A DNA stretch of 64,000 nucleotides, taken from the NCBI RefSeq assembly GCF_000379065.1, contig NZ_KB900614.1, forward strand, positions 1,672,850 through 1,736,849, given 5' to 3'. Below are positions 45,594-53,725 of this stretch, piece after piece. Within the stretch, counting starts at the first letter, position 1; each line of letters begins with the position of its first letter. The translations under genes and the position numbers were made by a program. This DNA is from Salinispora mooreana (GTDB lineage Bacteria > Actinomycetota > Actinomycetes > Mycobacteriales > Micromonosporaceae). The notes beneath the pieces are model-generated. The model saw only the letters and a program-made list of their open reading frames with translations. It did not search any database and had not been told where the DNA came from.

Positions 45594-46450
45594 TCAACCG
45601 GCTGGGAGACAGAGCTGGGCGGTCGGCTTCGATGCGGCCTTGGGTGATGTAGCGGTAGAGCAGGTTGAGGCTGCCGGTGTAGCCCAGTTCCTGATCTCGG
45701 CGAGAGGCTGCGTAGCGCCGGCGGCGGGGTCTTGTTGGCGGCGTCGGCGCAGGTGGTCACGGTAGGGGTCGACGAGGGTGGGCCGGTGCTGCGGTGCGCG
45801 GGCCAGGCGTTCGGGTTGGCTGACGCGGGCGTGGCGTGTGACGGTGTTGAGACCGAGGTGGAGCCGGCGGGCGCATTCGAGCAGGCCGACGCCCTTGTCG
45901 AGCAGGTCGTGGACCTGCTGCCACCGCTGCCGGGTGGTCACGGCCCGGATGCCGGCCTGCGGCGGCAGGTCAGCGGCGGCCCAGCACGTACTGTGGGCGG
46001 TGACCTCTTTACGGACGGCCTCTGCGAGGTTGTGCCACAAATGCCAGCGGTCCGCGATCTGCACCGCGCCGGGTAGGGCGCGGCGGACCGCTTCGGCATA
46101 GGCGCCGGAGAGAGTCCCGACACACCACCTCGACACCGGGATGCTCCCGCAGCCACGTTTCCAGCGTTGCGGCCTTGCGGTCGGGCAGCACATCAACGCG
46201 CTCACGGGTGACCGCGTCGATCAGGACGGTGGCATAACGCCGGCGTCGACACGACGCGAAGTCATCCACCCCGAGCACGCGGGGCACCCGGCGCTCGGGC
46301 AGCGGCAGGCGCAGCAGGGCCCGCAGGGCGGTGTGCCGGGACACGACCACCGCCAGGCCCGACACCCCGGCCCGGCCAGCCAGATGACGCACCACCGCAC
46401 CGACCTGGGAGATCAGCCGGGTTTGCGGTCGGTGGCGAGGCCTTGGCAGG
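45464..46450 (-). mobile_element. ISL3-family transposase remnant
   Basis: Minus-strand fragments in shifting frames: [98 protein letters not shown], then after a frameshift near 46110 [36 protein letters not shown]. These are the LGVDD(F), HPG-x-x-x-V-x-RD and [10 protein letters not shown] motifs of ISL3 DDE transposases. Zinc-finger N-terminus missing, further frameshift near 45720. A possible terminal repeat is at 45464; the other end is lost next to the MFS gene. Confidence 0.85.
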
Positions 46451-46541
46451 TGGCCTGCATGTGGGAGGCCGTGGAGCTGGGGGTGTGAACCGCCCGATCT
46501 CAGGTTGATCTGAACCCAGCTTTAGGTTGTAGAACGGCAAG

Positions 46542-48053
46542 GTGGCTCAACACACGATCACCAACCCCCCATCGTCCCCTTCCAGTCACCGGCGGCGGCT
46601 GCCGTACCGGTACTGGGTCGCCGTCGTCTATGTGCTGGGCCTGTTCGTGGAGATCATGGACACCACAATCGTCAACGTGGCGGTTCCCGCCTTGGCCGCC
46701 GAGTTCGGGACGACGCCGAATCACACGCACTGGGCGGTGTTGGGCTATCTGCTGTCACTGGCCCTGTTCATACCCGCTTCGGGCTGGATCGGTGACCGCT
46801 TCGGCTCCAAGCGCGTCTTCCTCGTCGCCCTCGCCCTCTTCACCGTGGCTTCGGCCCTGTGCGGCCTGGCCCAAACGCTGGACCAACTCATCGCCTTCCG
46901 GATCCTGCAGGGTGTGGGCGGTGGCATGCTGACCCCGGTGGGTGGGGCCATGCTGTACCGGGCCTTCCCACAGTCGCAGCGCGCCAAGGCCGCCACCGCC
47001 GTGTTCGGCGTTGCCGTGCTTGCTCCCGCCGTGGGCCCCGTGCTCGGCGGGCTGCTGGTCGACACAGCGTCGTGGCGGTGGATCTTCTACATCAACATTC
47101 CCCTCGGCATTCTCACCATGGCCCTGGCCGCCACCGTGCTGGTGGAGCATCGTGAGCCCCACGCCCACCGCTTCGACATCGCCGGGTTCGTGCTGGGAGG
47201 TGCGGCCCTCACCACGATGCTCTACGGGCTGTCGCTCGGCCCGACGCTGGGGTGGACCTCCCCCACCATCGTGGCTGCCCTGATCTGCGCTCCGCTGTTG
47301 GCAGTCGCCTTCGTCATGGTCGAGCGCACCAGGTCCGAGCCCTTGGTGCACGTGGCGCTGTTCAAGGATCCGATGTTCCGTATCGGCAACATCGCCGGCA
47401 GTTTCCTCATCGGGGGCTACCTCGGCTTGATCTTCCTGCTGCCGTTGTTCCTCCAGGGCCCCCAGGGTCAATCCGCACTCCACAGCGGCCTGATCCTGCT
47501 ACCCCAGTCGGTCGGAGCCCTCGTCTCGTCGCAGATCGCCGGCCGTTGGTGGTACCGCCACTACGGACCCCGCCCGCTCATGCTGTACGGGGCGCTTCTG
47601 GCCGCGGCCAGTGGCGTCGCCCTCCTCGCCGTCGGGGCTGACACCGACCCTCTGGTCACGGCCGCTCTACTGGGGCTACGGGGCCTGGCCATCGGACCGG
47701 TGTTCATCGCCCTCCAGACCGCCACCTACGCCACCATCAGCCCGGCCGCGACCGGGCAGGCCGTCGCCATCTACAACACCCAACGTCAGGTCAGCGCTGC
47801 GGTCGGTATCGCCCTGGGGGCGGCATGGCTCACCGCCCGGACCCCGGACAGCGCCGAGGCCGTCGATACGGTGTCGGTCTTCCACGAATCCTTCGTGCTG
47901 GTCAGCATTCTCCTACTTGTCGGCGCGTTGATTTCAGCCAGGATCAAGAACGCCGACGCTCGAGCCACCATGGATCCGCCACCCGAACCACCTACCCGCA
48001 CGGCAGGAGAGGAGTCGGACCGGCCAGCGCAGCTATCCGTTCCAGGCAGTTGA
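46542..48053 (+). CDS. DHA2-family MFS drug exporter
   Basis: 503 residues from GTG 46542, about 14 membrane helices. N-terminal VVYVLGLFVEIMDTTIVNVAVPALAAEF (DHA2 signature with D in MDTTIVNVALP), motif A GWIGDRFGSKRVFLVALALFTVASALCGLA, motif C GVAVLAPAVGPVLGGLLVDTASWRWIFYINIPLG. Proton-driven export of multiple lipophilic compounds or antibiotics is the family role. The C-terminal tail is Pro/Arg-rich (DPPPEPPTRTAGEESDRPAQ). Isolated between IS remnants, so it could have arrived by transfer; GC content is like the rest. Confidence 0.93.
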   Translation: MAQHTITNPPSSPSSHRRRLPYRYWVAVVYVLGLFVEIMDTTIVNVAVPALAAEFGTTPNHTHWAVLGYLLSLALFIPASGWIGDRFGSKRVFLVALALFTVASALCGLAQTLDQLIAFRILQGVGGGMLTPVGGAMLYRAFPQSQRAKAATAVFGVAVLAPAVGPVLGGLLVDTASWRWIFYINIPLGILTMALAATVLVEHREPHAHRFDIAGFVLGGAALTTMLYGLSLGPTLGWTSPTIVAALICAPLLAVAFVMVERTRSEPLVHVALFKDPMFRIGNIAGSFLIGGYLGLIFLLPLFLQGPQGQSALHSGLILLPQSVGALVSSQIAGRWWYRHYGPRPLMLYGALLAAASGVALLAVGADTDPLVTAALLGLRGLAIGPVFIALQTATYATISPAATGQAVAIYNTQRQVSAAVGIALGAAWLTARTPDSAEAVDTVSVFHESFVLVSILLLVGALISARIKNADARATMDPPPEPPTRTAGEESDRPAQLSVPGS

Positions 48054-48300
48054 CCGCAGCCTGCACCCCCGCCGGCGGAACGTATCCGTTGCCGGCACTG
48101 ACCGACGAAGGTGCGCCGAAGGCGACCTGGTTCTCCCGTAGGGCGGCAAAGACGTGGTCCGGATTCCCGGCGACCGGAAGGCCGGCGAGCAGCATGCCGG
48201 TCATCGCGATATGGAAAGTCCGCTCCGCCCATCGTGTGGTACTGGTTGTCCAATCCGAGGATCGGGCCAGAGTTGTAGTTCTGTAGGCCCCGCGCTTGGG
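48050..48300 (-). pseudogene. GH18 chitinase, C-terminal fragment interrupted by IS630 remnant
   Basis: Beginning at the IS boundary, one frame reads LQNYNSGPILGLDNQYHTMGGADF, then shifts by one base near 48210 to HIAMTGMLLAGLPVAGNPDHVFAALRENQVAFGAPSSVSAGNGYVPPAGVQAAVNCL. This is the late part of a bacterial GH18 chitinase (QxYN segment, then the AFGAPAS...AGNGYVPP stretch). The catalytic DxxDxDxE region is gone. Runs antiparallel into the end of the MFS gene. Confidence 0.8.
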
Positions 48301-49407
48301 TAGCTGTCCCGGGACCACAAATGTTTGATCTTGGTGCTAGATACGGATCGGCCCCGCGCAACGTTGTTTCGTGCTAATGCCTCGTCGTACAGCCTTGGAC
48401 GGGTAATCCGGGTGGCGGATCTTGGAGTTGGTCGCGAAACCGGTCTTCGGTTGGGCGCGTTGGTTGCGCCGGCGGATGTAGTCGCCGGTCGCGGTGTCCT
48501 GCTCGGTGTGGGTGCGGTGGTCGGTGCCGCCCAGGGCGAAGTAGCGCACGGCGGCGAACTCGGCTTCGATCCAGTTCAGCCAGGACGCGTACGTCGGTAG
48601 GAACACCAACTCGACGTGGTTGGTGGCGCACCAGGCGCGGACCTCGGGGTGTTTGTGTGGGGAGAAGTTGTCGCAGATCAGGTACAGCTTCTGGTCGGGC
48701 CAGCGGGCGCGTAGGGTCTTCAGGAAGGACAGGAACTCGCGCCAGCGTTTACGGTCACGGATGCGGTAGTGCAGCCTGCCGGTGGCCAGGTCGAGGGCGG
48801 CGATCATGTGCCGTACGCCCTGGTCGCGGTGGTAGGTGACGCGTAGTCGCACGGGGTGTGCCTGGGGTCGCCGGGCCGGCCGGGGCGGGGTTGCAGGTTC
48901 AGGGGCCCGAACTCGTCGACGCACAGCACACGCCCGCCCGGCGGCGGGTGGTCGTAAAGGTCCAGGATCCGGCGCATCGTGGTGGTGAGGTCGGGGTCGG
49001 TGCTGGCTTTCCAGGTCTTGGTGGCCTGCCATGACACGCCACGTTCGTGCAGGACACGGCGCACGGTCTCGACGCTGATCGTGGTGACGTAGCCGATGGC
49101 GGTGAGGTAGTCACGCAGTTTGGCCAGGGACCAGCCCGAGGACGGCTGGCTGAGGAAACGGGGGGGCGCACCGGGCGATGACGTAGATCCAGTCGCGGGT
49201 CTGCTCTTCGATCCGTCTCGGTGCGCCCCCGCTCCATTGTGGGTTCAGGGCGTCGAACCCCCGCTCGTTGAACGCGTGGATCCTTCGCCGTCCGGCTGAT
49301 CTGCTGCAACCGCTGGCCCTCGGCCATCGGCACCCTGCCGGGCGAACACTTCCGGTCTTCTACCCACCGGCCACCACCTCCCACACGAGCACTGGGAGAC
49401 AGCTTTC
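48301..49407 (-). mobile_element. IS630-family transposase remnant
   Basis: Minus strand, from about 49230: GGAPRRIEEQTRDWI, FLSQPSSGWSLAKLRDYLTAIGYVTTISVETVRRVLHERGVSWQATKTWKASTDPD (helix-turn-helix region), VLCVDEFGPLNLQPRPG (first Asp), frameshift near 48845, then HMIAALDLATGRLHYRIRDRKRWREFLSFLKTLRARWPDQKLYLICDNFSPHKHPEV (second Asp, CDN), FLPTYASWLNWIEAEFAAVRYFAL (catalytic Glu). The frame is broken at two or more places. AGCTGTC near 48302 and GACAGCT near 49397 look like its terminal inverted repeats. It split the chitinase gene. Confidence 0.85.
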
Positions 49408-49712
49408 CTGATCCATCCTCAGAACCGACGCATTACCCGATCAACGTTCAAAGACGAGGCGCTAGGGGACAGTTGAGCTGATTCCGTCATCGATTCGACT
49501 AAACTGGACCGGACAGGTCACGATCACGAGGATCGGAGCAACGCGCCGTGGCCACCCCGGACCTCGCGATCCCTCCAGGACCCCGAGCCGACGCCGACGT
49601 AGCAGGCGTTTGCTCAGTCCGGTGAGGGCGGTGTTCCTTCCCAGACCGAACTACTCGAGGAGCGTGCCCGTGTTAGATTGACAATCTGATTTTTCCATTG
49701 GACGATCGATCG
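49408..49712. other. Promoter region of the second HTH-SRPBCC-VOC cassette
   Basis: About 300 bases without a gene. Near the right end is an AT-rich segment with the palindrome AGATTGACAATCT (49675-49687) and a run of T, 26 bases before the ATG at 49713; TTGACA at 49678 could double as a -35 element. Confidence 0.5.
49675..49687. promoter_or_regulatory. Palindrome upstream of the HTH regulator
   Basis: AGATTG-A-CAATCT, a perfect 6-bp inverted repeat around one base. It shares the TTGACAA/TTGTCA core with the palindrome at 53518-53532 before the P450 gene, so both may be bound by the same regulator. Confidence 0.45.
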
Positions 49713-50315
49713 ATGACCGGCGGCATCAACTACCTTGACGAGCCCGACCGCGTCGCCGCCGCGCTACCACCACTACGCAGGCAGCTACTCGGCAGACTGC
49801 GGGTACCGGCCTCAGCGACACAACTCGCGACAAGCCTGCGCATCCCCCGCCAGCGGGTGAACTACCACCTGCGCGCGCTTGAGGCGATCGGCCTCGTCGA
49901 GCTGGTCGAGGAACGACAGCGACGCGGCTGCACGGAGCGGATCATGCGCGCCAAGCCGGGCGCGCTCGTGGTCAACCCGACCCTGATGGGTGTGGACGAG
50001 AACGTGCCCGAGCCTGACGGTGCGCTCGCCGACCAACACTCGGCCGAACACCTTGTCGGAGTTGCGGCCGCCGCGGTGCGCGACGTCGCCCGCATGCAGG
50101 TCGGGGCGGCGGAGTCCGGCAAACGCCTGCTCACGTTCACAATCGAGACACACGTGCGGTTCGCCGACCCCGCCGTGGTACACCAGTTCACCGAGGAAGT
50201 CACCGAGCTCATCACACAGATAGCGACCACATACGACACTGAGGGCGGCCGTCCGTACCGAGTGGTCGCTGCCGGATACCCGGCACCGGCAACGGAGGCA
50301 CCAACGATTCAATGA
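49713..50315 (+). CDS. ArsR-type HTH transcriptional regulator
   Basis: About 200 residues from ATG 49713 (a TTG at 49698 is possible). Winged helix near residues 8-75: DEPDRVAAALPPLRRQLLGRLRVPASATQLATSLRIPRQRVNYHLRALEAIGLVELVEERQRRGCTERIMRA. The longer C-terminal helical domain (ADQHSAEHLVGVAAAAVRDVARMQ ... IETHVRFADPAVVHQFTEEVTELITQI) is typical of the ArsR subgroup with a bound-ligand domain. Its stop overlaps the next gene's start by four bases (ATGA), so the regulator and the SRPBCC protein are coupled. Confidence 0.87.
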   Translation: MTGGINYLDEPDRVAAALPPLRRQLLGRLRVPASATQLATSLRIPRQRVNYHLRALEAIGLVELVEERQRRGCTERIMRAKPGALVVNPTLMGVDENVPEPDGALADQHSAEHLVGVAAAAVRDVARMQVGAAESGKRLLTFTIETHVRFADPAVVHQFTEEVTELITQIATTYDTEGGRPYRVVAAGYPAPATEAPTIQ

Positions 50316-51013
50316 ATACCCCAAAGATCGAAATTACGGTTGACACCACCGTCGACGCTGCTTGGCAGGCATTGCGAGACACCGACACCCTCCGCCGATG
50401 GCACGGCTGGGACACCGACGAGATCGCCGAGGAAATTCAATCCATCTACTTCACCGATGTCACCGTAGATGACCAGAGACGCGTGCTCGTCGCCAACGGC
50501 GGCGACCGTTTCGAGGTGCACCCGCAGGCCGACGGAGTGCGCGTCACACTCACCCGTGCGCCACTGTCGGGAAACCCGGAATGGGACGCCTACTACGACG
50601 ACATCACCGAGGGGTGGACCTCGTTCCTCCAACAGCTACGCTTCATACTCAGCCACCACACCAGCGGCACTCGACGTACTCTCTTCTTCTCCAACCAGCA
50701 CATCCACTCCAGCACCGTCGTTGACCGGCTAGGCCTGACCGGCGTGGCGGCAACACCAGCCGGCAGCCCCTACACCGCCACCGTCGTTGGCGGCAGGACA
50801 ACAGGCAACGTCTGGTTTCGGTCGACCCATCAACTCGGCCTGACCATCGACGCATGGGGACCAGGGCTGCTGGTGCTCGCGGGGAACGCACCATCGCAGA
50901 CCAATCCAGCGGGATCCGCGACGGCCATTCTCAACACCTACAACCTCGACGACACCGCGTTCGGTCAGGTCTCCGAACAATGGTCAGCGTGGTGGGCCAA
51001 GCACACGCACTGA
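50312..51013 (+). CDS. SRPBCC/AHSA1-like ligand-binding protein
   Basis: 233 residues. N-terminal half is the START-like fold: KIEITVDTTVDAAWQALRDTDTLRRWHGWDTDEIAEEIQSIYF, then VDDQRRVLVANGGDRFEVHPQADGVRVTLTRAPL, and the C-terminal helix ITEGWTSFLQQLRFILSHH. The remaining 100 residues (QHIHSSTVVDRLGLTG ... FRSTHQLGLTIDAWGPGLLVLAGNAPSQTNPAGSATAILNTY) form a second alpha/beta unit found in longer family members. Probably binds a small hydrophobic molecule, in the same response as the coupled regulator. Confidence 0.8.
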   Translation: MNTPKIEITVDTTVDAAWQALRDTDTLRRWHGWDTDEIAEEIQSIYFTDVTVDDQRRVLVANGGDRFEVHPQADGVRVTLTRAPLSGNPEWDAYYDDITEGWTSFLQQLRFILSHHTSGTRRTLFFSNQHIHSSTVVDRLGLTGVAATPAGSPYTATVVGGRTTGNVWFRSTHQLGLTIDAWGPGLLVLAGNAPSQTNPAGSATAILNTYNLDDTAFGQVSEQWSAWWAKHTH

Positions 51014-51046
51014 CATCGGTACCACAACAGCGAGAGGAATGAACAC

Positions 51047-51433
51047 ATGATGAGCCAAGACAAGGTAGGCACAATCGCGGGCTTCGACCTCACCGTGCAG
51101 AACGCGGACGGCGTCCGTGACTTCTACGCGGATGTGGTCGGCTGGAAGCCGGAGCCGCTGAGTATGGGCGCCTACGACGACTACATGATGCTCGCGCAGG
51201 ATGGCAACCCGGTCGCTGGCATCTGCCACGCCAAAAGCAGCAACGCTGACCTGCCGCCGCAGTGGATCACCTACATCGCGGTCAGCGACCTTTCCGCGAG
51301 CCTGGCCCGGGTGACTGAGAAGGGTGGCGAGGTCGTGCGGCAGCCCAACGGCACCGGCCCGGGCGGGTTCGCACTGATCAAGGACCCTGCGGGCGCGGTC
51401 GTTGCGCTGATGCAGAACCCACACACCAGCTGA
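51047..51433 (+). CDS. VOC superfamily protein
   Basis: 128 residues from ATG 51047 (GAGAGGA upstream). Two VOC modules: GTIAGFDLTVQNADGVRDFYADVVGWKPEPLSMG and WITYIAVSDLSASLARVTEKGGEVVRQPNG, ending GGFALIKDPAGAVVALMQ. Full length for the family. Third gene of an HTH-SRPBCC-VOC cassette that mirrors the one at 5.6-6.9 kb in content, though gene order is written in the opposite orientation. Substrate unknown. Confidence 0.87.
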   Translation: MMSQDKVGTIAGFDLTVQNADGVRDFYADVVGWKPEPLSMGAYDDYMMLAQDGNPVAGICHAKSSNADLPPQWITYIAVSDLSASLARVTEKGGEVVRQPNGTGPGGFALIKDPAGAVVALMQNPHTS

Positions 51434-51446
51434 GCCGCACTCGGCC

Positions 51447-52277
51447 TCAGCGATCGGCCACCCGCCGGGCCACGTAGAGCATGTAGCGCGGCTCGAGCGA
51501 CTCCACGCAGTAGGCGAATGCAGTAACGAATCCGTCGAAGACCGCGTCGCCGTGCTGTGCGCGCAGGTCCGTTTCGTTGTCCCGCAATGCCTGCAACAGC
51601 AACGCGTAGGTCCGGTGGGTGTGCTCGGTAAGATCGACGAACTCGCGAAGTTCAAAGCCAGCCGTGCGTAGCAAGGCTGGATAGTCGTCGAGGGGGACGA
51701 TGGGTCCCAGTAGGGCGACCCCGCGGAATGCCTCCACCGCGTCGGCGCGCGTCCCGGTCAATGGTGGGTGGGTGAAGAAGTCAGTAGCGACGAACAGCCC
51801 ACCGGGCTTGAGGGTACGGGCGACCTGCGCGAGCGCGCGGGCGCGGTCGGTCATGTGCACCAGTGACTCGATCGCCCATGCCACGTCGAAATGGGCGTCC
51901 GGAAACGGAAGCTCCTGGGTCGCGTCGGCCATCTGGAAGCTAGCCCGGCCGGCGAGCCCGGCTGCGACCGCGCCCTCGTTCGCTCGCTCGACCTGGGTAT
52001 CGGAGTCGGAAACACCCGACACCGAGCAACCGGTTTCAGTAGCCGCCCGCCGCGCGGGTTTACCCAAACCACAACCCACGTCGAGCAGGTGCTGACCAGC
52101 GCCGAGCCTGCTGCGGGCGAGCACCAGCTCGGTCAGCCGGTCGGTGGCAACAGTCTGGTCACTGGTGTCGTCGGGGCTATCCCAGTACCCGACGTGCAGG
52201 TTCTCGTCCCAGACATCGGTGCGCATCGACTCATCTGATTTGTAGTCGTACCTGGCCTGCTCGTCGGTGACGGACAT
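51447..52277 (-). CDS. SAM-dependent methyltransferase (natural-product type)
   Basis: 276 residues. SAM-binding LGAGQHLLDVGCGLGKPARRAATETGCSVSGVSDSDTQVERANEGAVAAGLAGRASFQMADATQELPFPDAHFDVAWAIESLVHM, followed by LKPGGLFVATDFFTHPPL. The N-terminal YWDSPDDTSDQTVATDRLTELVLARSRLGAG is that of the macrolide/ansamycin O-methyltransferase group (for example 27-O-demethylrifamycin methyltransferase) and related sterol-type C-methyltransferases. Next to a P450 in the same direction (27 bases), a typical two-enzyme tailoring unit; target metabolite unknown. Confidence 0.88.
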   Translation of the reverse strand: MSVTDEQARYDYKSDESMRTDVWDENLHVGYWDSPDDTSDQTVATDRLTELVLARSRLGAGQHLLDVGCGLGKPARRAATETGCSVSGVSDSDTQVERANEGAVAAGLAGRASFQMADATQELPFPDAHFDVAWAIESLVHMTDRARALAQVARTLKPGGLFVATDFFTHPPLTGTRADAVEAFRGVALLGPIVPLDDYPALLRTAGFELREFVDLTEHTHRTYALLLQALRDNETDLRAQHGDAVFDGFVTAFAYCVESLEPRYMLYVARRVADR

Positions 52278-52304
52278 ACACGTTCTCCTCGTCGGAGGCT
52301 GCGG

Positions 52305-53498
52305 TCAGGTTCTGCGGTACGACACCGGCAGTGAGCGCAGGCAAAAAATTCCGGGTGCGTCGTAGTACGAAAGCGCCTCCACCGCGGGCGCCAGCGATGT
52401 GGTGCGTTCAGCGAGTAGCCCCAGCACGACGGAGGACTCCATCCGGGCCAGGCTGGCGCCGAGGCAGTAGTGAATCCCGAGCCCGAAGCCGAGGTGCTTG
52501 CTGTCCCGGCCAAGCACGAACGTGTCGGGATCGGCGAACTGCCGCTCGTCTCGGTTACCGGAGGCGATCCACAGGCGCAGGAGCTGGTCACCAGGCACCA
52601 CCTGATTACCGATCGTCACCTCGGTCGTGGTGAACCGGTAAACCTCAGTGAACGGCGTTCGGTGTCGCAGTACCTCCTCGAGCAGAATTGCGGTGTCAAC
52701 CTGTCCCTGCCGCCACCGCAGCATGATGTCCTGTCGCTCACCCAGAGCCAACAATGTGTTGCCGAGCAGCGCGGTCGTGGTGATGTGGCCGGCGGTCAGC
52801 AAGAGAATCGCAAAGTTGCGAATCTCCCTGTCGTTGAGGCGTTCCCCGTCGATTTCGGCGTGCGCGAGCGCGCTGATCAGGTCATCCCCGGGCTTGGCGC
52901 GACGACGCTCTGCGTGGTCGAGCATGTAGCTGCCAAGTTCATCGAGCGTGGACTGCATGCTCGCCATGTAGGCGCCATCGAATGGATCATCCGCGCTGAT
53001 GGCGTAGAACTCGTCAGCCGCACGAACCAGGTACCCCCGGTCACTCTCGGGTAGCCCGAGGAGCTCGCCGATGACATACACCGGTAGCAGGTAGGCGAGG
53101 TCGCCGATGATGTCGAACTCGCCCTCGACCCTACGGTCCACGAACGCCCGGTTAAGCAGCAGCTCACCAATCGAACGGACACGCGGGGCCAGCTGCTCGA
53201 CCAGTCGCGGCGTGAAGGCCGCGCTAATCAGCCCCCGCAGCCTGGTATGCCGCGGAGGGTCGACCGCGACCAAGCTGCCCTCGGCTTCTTCGGCCAGCTC
53301 GGGCGGCATCGACCGGCCCGGGTCGGACGAGAACGTGACAGGATCCTTGAGTATCTGGGCGATGTCGGCGTACCGAAACACATTCCAGCTCTTGGTGCCC
53401 TGGTCGTACCACACGGGCTGGTCATCCCGCATCCGCCGGAACCAGGGCAGCACGCGCTTACCTCCGTCCGCGAACGTGAGGCGCGGCACGGCAGCCAT
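52305..53498 (-). CDS. Cytochrome P450
   Basis: 397 residues from ATG 53498 (GGAGG eight bases upstream; GTGs at 53501 and 53504 are alternatives). I-helix LLTAGHITTTALLGNTLLAL (oxygen-binding AGH-x-T-T), K-helix EEVLRHRTP (ExxR), heme loop HLGFGLGIHYCLGASLARMESSV (heme-ligating Cys). Class I actinobacterial P450 needing external ferredoxin and reductase; none is adjacent. Co-directional with the downstream methyltransferase. A 15-bp perfect palindrome lies 20 bases upstream, implying tight repression. Confidence 0.94.
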   Translation of the reverse strand: MAAVPRLTFADGGKRVLPWFRRMRDDQPVWYDQGTKSWNVFRYADIAQILKDPVTFSSDPGRSMPPELAEEAEGSLVAVDPPRHTRLRGLISAAFTPRLVEQLAPRVRSIGELLLNRAFVDRRVEGEFDIIGDLAYLLPVYVIGELLGLPESDRGYLVRAADEFYAISADDPFDGAYMASMQSTLDELGSYMLDHAERRRAKPGDDLISALAHAEIDGERLNDREIRNFAILLLTAGHITTTALLGNTLLALGERQDIMLRWRQGQVDTAILLEEVLRHRTPFTEVYRFTTTEVTIGNQVVPGDQLLRLWIASGNRDERQFADPDTFVLGRDSKHLGFGLGIHYCLGASLARMESSVVLGLLAERTTSLAPAVEALSYYDAPGIFCLRSLPVSYRRT

Positions 53499-53517
53499 CA
53501 CCACTCCCTCCGACGAT

Positions 53518-53532
53518 ATGACAAATTGTCAT
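53518..53532. promoter_or_regulatory. Palindromic operator upstream of the P450 gene
   Basis: ATGACAAATTGTCAT is a perfect palindrome around a central A, 20 bases before the start codon; TGACA and GTCAT recur just downstream (53531-53553). Sequence core resembles the 49675-49687 palindrome. No other gene starts in 53499-53725. Confidence 0.6.
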
Positions 53533-53725
53533 GACAGCGTGACATCCAGTCATACAGCAGGCGGACCTTGTCGGGCAAGGGGGCGTTCGTGGCATCCGCA
53601 CAGGAGCACCGCACCCCTTCGTCCATAGGCAGTGGTGGATAGATATGAAAGACGTCCACCAGGGCCATACGGTGACGGCGCTGCGATTGGCCAGGCGGAG
53701 GCCGGCCTGATCGACGTCATCCGGG

